Source: Brevundimonas sp. UBA7664 (lineage in GTDB: Bacteria; Pseudomonadota; Alphaproteobacteria; Caulobacterales; Caulobacteraceae). Taken from it: a stretch of DNA of 19,655 bases. The notes under the pieces were generated by a model. That model searched no databases. It worked only from the letters and a program-made list of their open reading frames with translations, and was not told where the DNA came from. Below are positions 1-6,989 of the stretch, in pieces (the stretch's first letter is position 1; each line of letters begins with the position of its first letter). The position numbers and the translations under genes were made by a program. The stretch spans positions 1-19,655 of the forward strand of contig NZ_DLHQ01000057.1 of NCBI RefSeq assembly GCF_002483305.1. The letters are read 5' to 3'.

Positions 1-88
1 GACCACGGGCGCAGCGGCCCAGCCCGCGACGACGGCCACCGGCGCCGCGCAGCCCGCCGCCACCAGCCCGGCCCCGCCGAACCGCTAG
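1..88 (+). CDS. C-terminal end of an unidentified Ala/Pro/Thr-rich protein (partial)
   Basis: An open frame enters from the left edge and ends at a TAG at 86-88. The visible 28 residues are almost entirely Ala, Pro, Thr and Gly, with a repeated AAQPA unit, and end in PPNR. Such a tail is typical of a disordered C-terminus of an exported or envelope protein, but nothing here identifies the family. A strong intrinsic terminator follows 26 bp after the stop, which supports this being the real end of a plus-strand gene rather than chance coding. The start lies outside the window. Confidence 0.6.
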   Translation, partial: TTGAAAQPATTATGAAQPAATSPAPPNR

Positions 89-114
89 GTCCGGCCGGTT
101 CCATCGATTTCGGG

Positions 115-141
115 AAGGGCGGTCTTCGGACCGCCCTTTTT
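115..141 (+). terminator. Rho-independent terminator with UUCG tetraloop
   Basis: The 8-bp perfect stem GGGCGGTC (117-124) and GACCGCCC (129-136) closes on the extra-stable TTCG loop and is followed by five T (137-141). Two A before the stem can pair with the first T residues. The T-run is on the plus strand, so it terminates the partial gene ending at 88. It also sits just beyond the stop of the minus-strand NlpC/P60 gene, but the minus-strand tail is not T-rich. Confidence 0.9.
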
Positions 142-149
142 CGTTCGGC

Positions 150-935
150 TCAGAGGCGGCGGATCGCCGGTCCGGCCGAGCCGGCGACGCGATGGCGGGC
201 GTCGGCTTCGGCGAACGGCTCGATCACGACGCCGCCCAGCCGGCCGACGGCGTGCAGCACGCGGCCGCCGTCGAGCATGAAGCCGGCGTGGCCGTTCCAC
301 GGTCCCTCGTCCGGATCCAGCCAGATCACCAGATCGCCGCGCCGGGCCTCGCCCGCCGCCACGGCCTGTCCGAGTTCCGCCTGCTGGTCGGCATAGCGCG
401 GGGCCGCGCGGCCGCAGGCGTAGAGCGCCTGTTGCACCAGGCCGCAGCAATCCGTGCCGAGCGATGAACGGCCGCCCAGTTTGTATGGCGTGCCCAGGAG
501 CCCTTCGGCGACATCGACGGGCTCGGCGGCGAAGCTGCCGATGGGGGCCAGGCCCGGCACGTCGCCCGCTTCGACAATCAGGGCATTGAGCGGGAGGGCC
601 TGCGCGGTCGATCCGACCCGGTGGGTGGCCAGGGGGGCCCCGTCCTTGAGGGCTGCCCGCAGCACCCAGCCGACGACCCCGTCGCGGCGGGCCCGGCCCC
701 AGACGAGTTCCTCGCGCGTCTCTAGGACGTCGAAGGCCTCTCCGAAAATCAGTTGATCGACGGGATGTTCCCCCGCCACGGCCTCGGCCTGGATGTCGGC
801 CACCGGGACCGCGCAATGCATCGCCCGCACCGCGCGGAAGGCGGCGGCGCGCACGACTCCTTCCAGCGCCTGCTCGGCCAGATCGGGCCGGGCGAGGGTG
901 GTGCGGGGATCAAGGCTGGCGGCGACTGCGGTCAA
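150..935 (-). CDS. NlpC/P60 family cell-wall cysteine peptidase with SH3-like N-terminal region
   Basis: This 261-residue protein has an SH3b-like N-terminal half (about 30-100) and a C-terminal NlpC/P60 domain (about 140-250). NlpC/P60 enzymes are papain-like peptidases that usually cut the D-Glu/diaminopimelate bond in murein peptides. The visible motif is GTPYKLGG followed by TDCCGLV, with C163 as the likely nucleophile. The usual Ser after it is a second Cys. H216 in NGHAGF is the likely catalytic His and H228 the third polar residue. No signal peptide is visible, so it may act on imported muropeptides or be exported another way. The start is TTG at 935, chosen because the N-terminus (MTAVAASLDPRTT) resembles related alphaproteobacterial proteins. 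No clear ribosome-binding site precedes it, so a slightly different start is possible. It lies downstream of the M17 aminopeptidase on the same strand. Confidence 0.88.
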   Translation of the reverse strand: MTAVAASLDPRTTLARPDLAEQALEGVVRAAAFRAVRAMHCAVPVADIQAEAVAGEHPVDQLIFGEAFDVLETREELVWGRARRDGVVGWVLRAALKDGAPLATHRVGSTAQALPLNALIVEAGDVPGLAPIGSFAAEPVDVAEGLLGTPYKLGGRSSLGTDCCGLVQQALYACGRAAPRYADQQAELGQAVAAGEARRGDLVIWLDPDEGPWNGHAGFMLDGGRVLHAVGRLGGVVIEPFAEADARHRVAGSAGPAIRRL

Positions 936-1098
936 ACGTGGGCTCGTTCGATTGAGCCGGCATCCTGACCCATGAAGGCGAAAGGGCCGTTAACGGGAGG
1001 GTCGAAGGTCAAGGGATTGGGGATGAGGGTTTGGCGATGAGGGGTTGTGGGGTCTGATCCGATCTTCCCGTTTCCCACTCGACCCTCGCCCCTCCACC
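936..1098. repeat. Repeat-like intergenic spacer with inverted GAGGGTCGA arms
   Basis: This 163-bp spacer separates the aminopeptidase and NlpC/P60 genes. The plus strand is strongly G-rich from about 995 to 1052, with repeated GGG and GGATGAGGG-like words. It turns pyrimidine-rich from about 1064 to 1100. The 9-bp arms GAGGGTCGA (997-1005) and TCGACCCTC (1079-1087) are exact reverse complements about 73 bp apart, so the transcript could fold into a long, imperfect stem. The composition is unlike the other spacers in this window and resembles dispersed intergenic repeats. Whether it occurs elsewhere in the genome cannot be seen here. Confidence 0.4.
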
Positions 1099-2478
1099 CT
1101 ACGCGTACCGCCGGCCCAGCATCGCGAAACACGCTCTCAGCGCCTGGGCCTCGCCGCCTTCTGGCCAGCCCGGACGGGCGCGGGGGTTCCAGGCGAAGAT
1201 ATCCATATGCGCCCAGACGCCCGTCGTCGGGGCGAACCTCTGCAGGAACAGGGCGGCGGTGACCGACCCGGCCTGGGCCCATCCGGCGGAATCGTTGCGC
1301 AGGTCGGCGATCTCGGTGTCGAGCGCGGCGCGATAGCCGGGCCACAGCGGCATCCGCCATAGCGGGTCGCCCACCGCGCGGCCCGCCTCCAGCAGGTCGG
1401 CGGCAAGGGCCTCGTCGTCGGAATAGAGCGGCGGAAGGTCCGGCCCCAGGGCGATGCGCGCGGCGCCGGTCAGGGTGGCGAAGTCGAGCGTCAGATCGGG
1501 CGAATGCTCGCCGGCCCGGGTCAGGATGTCGGCCAGGATCAGCCGGCCCTCGGCGTCGGTGTTGCCGATCTCGATCGTCAGTCCCTTGCGGCTGTTGAGG
1601 ATGTCGCCGGGGCGGAAGGCGTCGGCGGAGATGGCGTTCTCGACCGCCGCCACCAGCACCACCAGACGCACGGGCAGGCCTGACTGCATGACCAGACGGC
1701 CGAGAGCGAGGGCGTGGGCCGAGCCGCCCATGTCCTTCTTCATGTTGCGCATCCCGGCGGCGGCCTTGATGTCCAGACCGCCGGAATCGAACACCACCCC
1801 CTTGCCGACCAGGGCGACCAGCGGGAGGTCGGCCCGGTCGAGGTTCCAGCCGATCTCGATCACCCGCGGCGCGCGGTGCGGCGCGGCGGCGCGGCCGACG
1901 GCGTGGACGGCGGGATAGTTGTCTTCCAGCAGGGCGTCGCCGGTGGTGACTGCGATAGTCGCGCCGGAGGCGGCGGCGATCTCGCGGGCGATGGTCTCGA
2001 TCTGCAGGGGCCCCATGTCGGCGGCGGGGGTGTCGATCATCTCGCGCGCGAGGGCGCAGGCGGAGGCGATGCGCAGGGCGGCCTCGACGTCCAGGCCCTC
2101 GGGCGCGACCAGCCGCACCTTGTCGCGGTCGGGTTTCGCCTTGTAGCGGTCGAACACATAGGCCCCGAGCAGAAAGGCCAGGGCGGCCCGGCGTGCGTCC
2201 TCCGGTCCGGCCTCCAGGCGGTACAGGCCCGGCGGCAGTCTCGCCGGCAGGGCGCGGGCGGCCATCGGATCGAAGGCGTCGCCGACGCCGACCAGGACCG
2301 CGGCGATTCCGCCCAGTCCGTCCGGGGCGACCAGCAGCTGACCGGGCTTGCCCTTGAAGCCGTTGGCGTCGGCCCAGCCCCGGAGCGCCGCGTCGACCGG
2401 GACATCCGGTCCCACGAAACGCACCGGAATCGCGCCCTCAGCCTCGGCGGTCAGCAGGTCGGGGTGCAGGACGGACAT
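1099..2478 (-). CDS. Leucyl aminopeptidase family protein (peptidase M17)
   Basis: This is a 459-residue cytosolic di-zinc aminopeptidase that removes N-terminal residues from peptides during protein turnover. The C-terminal catalytic domain is clear: GKGVVFDSGG at about 225-234 carries metal-binding Asp. Next come Lys and KDMGG (about 248-252), and then the M17 signature NTDAEGRL at about 306-313 with the Asp/Glu metal ligands. The N-terminal part (1 to about 150) is the divergent M17 N-domain. The frame stays open upstream to about 2655, but ATG at 2478 is chosen because it gives a normal family length and has a purine-rich site (GGAAAGG) before it. It also leaves room for a promoter facing the divergent TPR gene. 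The stop is TAG at 1099-1101. The neighbouring NlpC/P60 gene suggests peptide recycling, but that is inference. Confidence 0.93.
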   Translation of the reverse strand: MSVLHPDLLTAEAEGAIPVRFVGPDVPVDAALRGWADANGFKGKPGQLLVAPDGLGGIAAVLVGVGDAFDPMAARALPARLPPGLYRLEAGPEDARRAALAFLLGAYVFDRYKAKPDRDKVRLVAPEGLDVEAALRIASACALAREMIDTPAADMGPLQIETIAREIAAASGATIAVTTGDALLEDNYPAVHAVGRAAAPHRAPRVIEIGWNLDRADLPLVALVGKGVVFDSGGLDIKAAAGMRNMKKDMGGSAHALALGRLVMQSGLPVRLVVLVAAVENAISADAFRPGDILNSRKGLTIEIGNTDAEGRLILADILTRAGEHSPDLTLDFATLTGAARIALGPDLPPLYSDDEALAADLLEAGRAVGDPLWRMPLWPGYRAALDTEIADLRNDSAGWAQAGSVTAALFLQRFAPTTGVWAHMDIFAWNPRARPGWPEGGEAQALRACFAMLGRRYA

Positions 2479-2509
2479 GGAAGGCGGCCTTTCCGGCTCA
2501 AGGGAGCCG
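2479..2509 (-). promoter_or_regulatory. Leader hairpins before the aminopeptidase start; ribosome-binding site within a stem
   Basis: Read on the minus strand, the bases just before the ATG run GGAAAGGCCGCCTTCC. The purine-rich ribosome-binding site can pair with the GCCTTCC directly before the start codon, forming a six-pair stem with one bulged A. A second hairpin, CGGCTC with GAGCCG (2494-2509), stands just upstream. Both are visible in the sequence. A role in translation control is inference. Confidence 0.35.
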
Positions 2510-2533
2510 ATCTTAACCAAGGATTGACGGGAA

Positions 2534-2550
2534 GGGCCGAGTCTCGGACC
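2534..2550. promoter_or_regulatory. Near-palindrome in the divergent aminopeptidase/TPR intergenic region
   Basis: CCGAG-T-CTCGG (2537-2547) is a perfect 11-bp dyad, and outer GG/CC pairs extend it to 2534-2550 with one mismatch on each side. It lies 23 bp before the TPR start, downstream of a TTGACG box (2524-2529). It could be an operator or a small leader hairpin. No regulator is implied by neighbouring genes. Confidence 0.25.
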
Positions 2551-2572
2551 GAACCCTTCCGGAGCGCCTTCC

Positions 2573-3379
2573 ATGTCGCGCACGACCGCCCGTATCGCAA
2601 CCATCGGCCTGCTGCTGGCCGGCCTGGCCACGCCCGCCCTGGCCGATCCCGTCACCGCGCCGCCGACCCAGGCGCCGGCGACGCGTCAGCCGGCGACGGC
2701 CGACGTGCGGGCCGCCTATGACCGCACCGACGCCCTGAGCCGCCAGATCTTCTGGACCGAACAGGCCGAGATCAACCCGATGGACCCCGTGGCCGGGGTC
2801 AAGGCGGCGCAGGCGCTGCGCGAACTGGGCCGGTTCGACCAGGCCGCCGAGATGGCGGGCAAGGTGCTGGTGGTTCAGCCGGCCAATGTCGAGGCCATGC
2901 TGGAGGCCGGACGCGCCCATATCGCGCGCGGTCAGGCCTTCTACGGAATCGCGGCGCTGGAAGGCGCGAGGAACGCCCGGCCCGACGACTGGCGGGCGTG
3001 GTCCCTGCTGGGCGCGGCCTATGAGCAGGTGCGCCGGGCCGACGACGCGCGCGCGGCCTGGGCCCAGGCCCTGGTCCTGTCGCCCGACAATCCCGATGTC
3101 CTGACCAATATGGCCATCTCGGCCATGACCCGCGGCGACGCCGGTTCGGCCGAGCCCCTGCTGCGCCGCGCCGCCGCCCAGCCGGGCGCCTCGCTGAAGG
3201 TGCGGCTGAACCTGGCCATGGTGCTGGGCCTGACGGGGAACCTGGGCGAGGCCGAGCAGATCCTGCGCCGCGACCTGCCGCCGGAAGCCGCCGATCGCAA
3301 TCTTGCGTGGCTTCAAGCCCGGGCCGGAGGCGGGGCGGTGGATCAGGCCCGCACCTGGAACTCGCTTCAGGGCAGCTGA
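2573..3379 (+). CDS. Exported tetratricopeptide-repeat protein, TadD-like
   Basis: This 268-residue protein begins with a Sec signal peptide (MSRTTARIATIGLLLAGLATPALA, cleavage near residue 24). A short Pro/Thr-rich linker follows, then about five consecutive TPR units spanning roughly residues 74-242. The third unit (AWSLLGAAYEQVRRADDARAAWAQAL) is the clearest. TPR arrays are protein-protein scaffolds. The pattern of units resembles TadD, a component of tight-adherence pilus assembly, but no other tad genes are nearby, so a general periplasmic scaffold is equally possible. The start is ATG at 2573 with GGAG 8 bp upstream. It is the first gene of a probable four-gene plus-strand operon; the NifU-like gene starts 17 bp after its stop. 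Confidence 0.85.
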   Translation: MSRTTARIATIGLLLAGLATPALADPVTAPPTQAPATRQPATADVRAAYDRTDALSRQIFWTEQAEINPMDPVAGVKAAQALRELGRFDQAAEMAGKVLVVQPANVEAMLEAGRAHIARGQAFYGIAALEGARNARPDDWRAWSLLGAAYEQVRRADDARAAWAQALVLSPDNPDVLTNMAISAMTRGDAGSAEPLLRRAAAQPGASLKVRLNLAMVLGLTGNLGEAEQILRRDLPPEAADRNLAWLQARAGGGAVDQARTWNSLQGS

Positions 3380-3396
3380 TCGCCTATATTCCGCCC

Positions 3397-3879
3397 ATGA
3401 TCGACGAGCTCTACAGCGCGCGTATTCTCAGGCTGGCGGCCAATCTGCCGCACAGCGGACGGCTGGAAGCGCCTGAGGGCACGGGCGAGCGGGTCGCCAA
3501 GCTGTGCGGCTCAAAAGCCATTGTCGATGTGACGCTGGACGAGACGGCCCGGGTCCTGACCTTCGCCCAGGATGTGAAGGCCTGCGCCCTCGGACAGGCG
3601 GCGGCCGGCGTGCTCGGCGAGGCCGTCATCGGTGCGACGCTCGACGAGATCGTCGCCGCCCGTGACGCCATGGCCGCCATGCTGAAGGCCGGCGACGAGG
3701 GTCCGACGGGCCGGTTCGAGGGCCTGAGGGCGCTGAAACAGGTCGCCGACTATCCGGCGCGCCACGCCTCGACCATGGTCGCGATCGAGGCGACGCTGGA
3801 CGCGGTGCGGCAGGCCCAGGGGCGTCCGGTAACGCGGGATCGGGCCGATACGCGAACTAGCCTCGCCGGCGCGGCCTAG
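3397..3879 (+). CDS. NifU/IscU-like iron-sulfur cluster scaffold protein with an incomplete ligand set
   Basis: This 160-residue protein has the NifU N-terminal (IscU) fold over roughly residues 1-140. C37 in LCGSK and C63 in KACALGQAAA match two cluster ligands of IscU (C37 and C63). The third ligand position (IscU KIHCS) reads ARHAS here, so the Cys is Ala124 while the preceding His123 remains. The Asp after the first Cys pair (CGD) is Ser39. This alphaproteobacterial subfamily commonly sits next to yidD, as it does here. Its role may be Fe-S assembly, carriage or repair, but the substitutions make a standard scaffold role uncertain. The last 20 residues are Arg/Thr-rich and look disordered. 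The start is ATG at 3397; yidD begins 44 bp after the stop. Confidence 0.88.
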   Translation: MIDELYSARILRLAANLPHSGRLEAPEGTGERVAKLCGSKAIVDVTLDETARVLTFAQDVKACALGQAAAGVLGEAVIGATLDEIVAARDAMAAMLKAGDEGPTGRFEGLRALKQVADYPARHASTMVAIEATLDAVRQAQGRPVTRDRADTRTSLAGAA

Positions 3880-3923
3880 AGCCCGTTGCTCCTGCGCGCA
3901 TTGCAGGGGATAAGCGCGGCGAC

Positions 3924-4175
3924 ATGGCTTCCGGCGGAACTCTCTATGAACGCGGCGTGCGGCTGGCCCATCGCGGCTACAAGCTGACGCTGTCGCCCCT
4001 GATCGGGCAGTCGTGCCGGTTCCGGCCGACCTGCTCCGACTACGGGCGGGACGCGCTGATCCTGCACGGACCGCTCAAGGGGGGATGGCTCACGGTCAGA
4101 CGCCTCTGCAAATGCCACCCCCTCAGCGAGGGCTGGAAATACGATCCGGTCCCGCCCGTGAAGACGAAACGATGA
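3924..4175 (+). CDS. yidD: YidD membrane protein insertion efficiency factor
   Basis: This 83-residue protein carries the full YidD (formerly DUF37) signature. An N-terminal amphipathic stretch (LAHRGYKLTLSPLIG) is followed by SCRFRPTCSDYGRDALILHG and then RRLCKCHPLSEGWKYDPVP. Conserved Cys are at about 30, 36, 61 and 63. YidD associates with the inner membrane and helps YidC/Sec insert membrane proteins, although its mechanism is not well understood. It is usually encoded with rnpA-yidC; placement before thrS and after a NifU-like gene is the common alphaproteobacterial arrangement. Its stop overlaps the thrS start (ATGA at 4172-4175), which suggests translational coupling. An AGGGG about 16 bp upstream of the ATG is a distant ribosome-binding site. 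Confidence 0.95.
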   Translation: MASGGTLYERGVRLAHRGYKLTLSPLIGQSCRFRPTCSDYGRDALILHGPLKGGWLTVRRLCKCHPLSEGWKYDPVPPVKTKR

Positions 4176-6097
4176 TTGACCTCAAATTTCCCGACGGCGC
4201 CTCGCGCCAGTATCCCGACGACGCCACGGGCCGTGACGTCGCCGCCTCCATCTCGCCGTCGCTGGCCAAGCGTGCGGCCTTGGTCGCCCTGAACGGCGAG
4301 CAGCGCGACCTCGACCGGCCCTTGGGCGGGTCCGGCGACTTCAAGCTGATCATGCGCGATGATCCGGAGGCGCTGGAGACCATCCGTCACGACGCCGCCC
4401 ACGTGCTGGCGCAGGCGGTGCAGGAGCTGTTCCCCGGCACCCAGGTGACCATCGGCCCGGCGATCGAGGACGGCTTCTATTACGACTTCCACCGCGAGGA
4501 GCCGTTCTCGACGGACGACTTCGCCGCCATCGAGAAGAAGATGGCCGAGATCGTCGACCGCGACGAGAAGCTGGTCCGTCAGGTCTGGGACCGGGACGAG
4601 GCGATCAAACTGTTCGAGGGCAAGGGTGAGACGTTCAAGGCCGAGCTGATCCGCGACCTGCCGGGCACGGAGACGATCACCACCTATGCCACGGGCGACT
4701 GGGTCGATCTGTGCCGGGGGCCGCATTTTCCCTCGACCAAATTCGTCGGCAAGGCCTTCAAACTGACCAAGCTGGCGGGGGCCTACTGGCGCGGCGACCA
4801 CCGCAATCCGCAGCTGCAGCGCATCTATGCGACGGCCTGGGCCTCGAAGGAGGACCTCGACGCCTATCTGCTGCGCGTCGAGGAGGCCGAGAAGCGCGAC
4901 CACCGGCGCATCGGCAAGGCCATGGGCCTGTTCCACATGCAGGAGGAAGGCCGCGGCATGGTCTTCTGGCACCCCAAGGGCTGGGTGCTGTGGCGCGTAC
5001 TGGAGGACTATATGCGCCGCCGGCTGGACGCCGCCGGCTATGTCGAGGTCAAGACGCCCCAGGTGCTGGACCGGACCTTCTGGGAGAAGTCGGGCCACTG
5101 GGAGAAATACCGGCCCAATATGTTCGTCTGCGAGACGGTCGAGGGCGAGACCCTGTCCCTCAAGCCGATGAACTGCCCCGGCCACGTCCAGATCTTCGAC
5201 CAGGGCCAGCGGTCGTATCGCGAACTGCCGCTGCGCATGGCCGAGTTCGGGGCCTGCCATCGCTATGAGCCGTCGGGCGCCCTGCACGGGCTGATGCGGG
5301 TGCGCGGCTTCACCCAGGACGACGCCCACATCTTCTGCCGCGAGGACCAGATCGTCGAGGAGACGGAACGGTTCATCCGGCTGACCCAGGTGATCCACGC
5401 CGATCTGGGCATGACGACGCACGAGATCGCCCTGGCCACCCGGCCGGAGGTGCGCGCCGGCACGGACGCGTTCTGGGACAAGGCCGAGGCCATGCTGGGC
5501 GAGGCCGCGCGGCTGGCCGGGGTCGACCCGGTCATCGCCGAGGGCGACGGCGCCTTCTACGCGCCCAAGCTGGACTTCATCGTTAAGGACGCCATCGGCC
5601 GGACCTGGACCTGCGGCACGCTGCAGCTCGACTATGTCCTGCCCGAGCGGCTGAATGCGGAATATATCGGCGAGGACGGCCAGAAGCACCGGCCGGTCAT
5701 GCTGCACCGGGCCATCCTCGGCTCGTTCGAGCGGTTCATCGGCATCATGATCGAGAACTACGCCGGGGCCTTCCCGCTGTGGCTGGCGCCGACGCAGATC
5801 GTGGTGGCGACCATCGTCTCCGAGGCCGACGACTATGCCCGCGACGTGGTGGCCCGGCTCAAGGCCGTCGGGCTGCGCGCCGAGCTGGACCTGCGCAACG
5901 AGAAGGTCGGCTACAAGGTGCGCGAACACTCGGTCGGCAAGGTCCCGGTCATCGCCGTGGTCGGCAAGAACGAGGCCGAGGCGGGCACGGTGGCGATCCG
6001 CCGTCTGGGCTCACAGGCGCAGGAGGTCGTGTCGCTGGACGAGGCGATCCGCATTCTGACGGAAGAGGCGACGCCGCCGGATCTGCGCCCGGCCTGA
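4172..6097 (+). CDS. thrS: Threonyl-tRNA synthetase
   Basis: This 641-residue class II synthetase is nearly the same length as E. coli ThrRS. Domains run in order: TGS (1-62), second additional/editing domain (about 63-225) with H73xxxH77 plus C181 and H185, catalytic core (about 240-535), and anticodon-binding domain (about 540-635). The active-site zinc ligands are C335 in MNCPGH, H386 in DDAHIFC and H512 in MLHRAILGS. Motif 2 is HRYEPSGALHGLMRVRGF and motif 3 is near GSFERFIG. It charges tRNA-Thr and can edit mischarged Ser. The start at 4172 is fixed by the match of MIDLKFPDG to the family N-terminus and overlaps the yidD stop by 4 bp. It is the last gene of the operon. Confidence 0.98.
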   Translation: MIDLKFPDGASRQYPDDATGRDVAASISPSLAKRAALVALNGEQRDLDRPLGGSGDFKLIMRDDPEALETIRHDAAHVLAQAVQELFPGTQVTIGPAIEDGFYYDFHREEPFSTDDFAAIEKKMAEIVDRDEKLVRQVWDRDEAIKLFEGKGETFKAELIRDLPGTETITTYATGDWVDLCRGPHFPSTKFVGKAFKLTKLAGAYWRGDHRNPQLQRIYATAWASKEDLDAYLLRVEEAEKRDHRRIGKAMGLFHMQEEGRGMVFWHPKGWVLWRVLEDYMRRRLDAAGYVEVKTPQVLDRTFWEKSGHWEKYRPNMFVCETVEGETLSLKPMNCPGHVQIFDQGQRSYRELPLRMAEFGACHRYEPSGALHGLMRVRGFTQDDAHIFCREDQIVEETERFIRLTQVIHADLGMTTHEIALATRPEVRAGTDAFWDKAEAMLGEAARLAGVDPVIAEGDGAFYAPKLDFIVKDAIGRTWTCGTLQLDYVLPERLNAEYIGEDGQKHRPVMLHRAILGSFERFIGIMIENYAGAFPLWLAPTQIVVATIVSEADDYARDVVARLKAVGLRAELDLRNEKVGYKVREHSVGKVPVIAVVGKNEAEAGTVAIRRLGSQAQEVVSLDEAIRILTEEATPPDLRPA

Positions 6098-6115
6098 TCG
6101 AGTGCGGAAAGAAAG

Positions 6116-6149
6116 AAGCCCGCCCCCGCGATCGCGGAGGCGGGCTTTT
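6116..6149 (+). terminator. Strong intrinsic terminator after thrS, possibly bidirectional
   Basis: AAGCCCGCC (6116-6124) pairs with GGCGGGCTT (6139-6147). An inner stem, CCGCG with CGCGG around an AT, lies inside it. The plus strand continues TTTT (6146-6149). The structure lies 18 bp after the thrS stop and 21 bp beyond the phnE stop on the other strand. The minus-strand tail (CTTCTTTCTTTCC) is pyrimidine-rich, so it may also terminate the phn operon. Confidence 0.9.
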
Positions 6150-6170
6150 CAATGGGCGGTGCAGCGACTG

Positions 6171-6989
6171 TTAAAGCAGGCGCTTGCGCATGGCCTGGGA
6201 CAGCATGTCGATCAGGGTCACGGCGATGACGACGATGATCACGACGGCCGACACGTCGCGGAAATCGAAGGCGTTCATGCGGTCGAACAGGACCTGACCG
6301 ATGCCGCCCGCGCCGATCAGGCCCAGCACCGTGGCCGAGCGGCTGTTGGACTCGAAGCGGTAGAGGGCGAACGAGGTCCACAGCGGGGCGACCTGCGGGA
6401 TCACCCCCCAGACGATCTCGTGCAGCTTGGAGGCGCCCGTGGCGCGCACGCCCTCGACCGGTCCCTTGTCGATGGACTCGACCGCCTCGGAGAACAGTTT
6501 GGCCAGCACGCCGGCGGTGTTCAGGGCGATGGCCAGCACGCCCGGCAGGGGGCCGAGACCCACCGCCACCACGAACAGAAGGCCGATGACGAGGTCGGGG
6601 ATCGACCGCAGCATGTTCATCACCCAGCGGACCGGCGTGACCACCCAGGCAGGGGCGATGTTGCGCGCGGCGGCCAGTCCCATCGGAATGGCTGCGAACA
6701 CGGCCAGGAAGGTGCCCCAGAGCGCGATCTGCACCGTTTCCCACATCTTGGCGACGAACAGCCGCCAGTCAGAGAAGTCGGGTTTCAACAGTTCCTGGGC
6801 GAAATTGCGCGTCGCCTCGGAATTGCTGAACAGCTTGGAGATGTTGCCCAGGTCGACAGCCTTGATGCTGTAGATCAGCACGGCGGCCACCCCGCCCCAG
6901 ATCAGGAGGTCGAGCAGCCACGCGCCGAGCGACTTGGACGGCGGGTTGGGAATGCCGGATGCGCCGGGCTTTGCGGCGGCGTCGGTCAA
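6171..6989 (-). CDS. phnE: Phosphonate-type ABC transporter permease PhnE
   Basis: This 272-residue inner-membrane permease has six or so hydrophobic segments: about 22-42, 85-110, 130-165, 210-232 and 245-265. The EAA loop that docks the ATPase, EGVRATGASKLHEIVWGVIPQ, is at about 179-199. It forms the channel for substrate delivered by PhnD, powered by PhnC. The start is TTG at 6989, which overlaps the phnD stop as TTGA, indicating translational coupling. It is the last gene of phnCDE. No C-P lyase genes (phnG-M) or phosphonatase genes are present in the window. Confidence 0.95.
   Translation of the reverse strand: MTDAAAKPGASGIPNPPSKSLGAWLLDLLIWGGVAAVLIYSIKAVDLGNISKLFSNSEATRNFAQELLKPDFSDWRLFVAKMWETVQIALWGTFLAVFAAIPMGLAAARNIAPAWVVTPVRWVMNMLRSIPDLVIGLLFVVAVGLGPLPGVLAIALNTAGVLAKLFSEAVESIDKGPVEGVRATGASKLHEIVWGVIPQVAPLWTSFALYRFESNSRSATVLGLIGAGGIGQVLFDRMNAFDFRDVSAVVIIVVIAVTLIDMLSQAMRKRLL

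Noticed and set aside
2479..2655. N-terminal extension of the aminopeptidase to 2655
   Set aside because: It would run through the divergent promoter region and into the TPR gene, and adds 59 residues without M17 similarity.
4040..5929. A 629-codon minus-strand open frame opposite thrS
   Set aside because: The plus-strand product is an unambiguous threonyl-tRNA synthetase with all zinc ligands. The antisense frame has no recognisable motifs.
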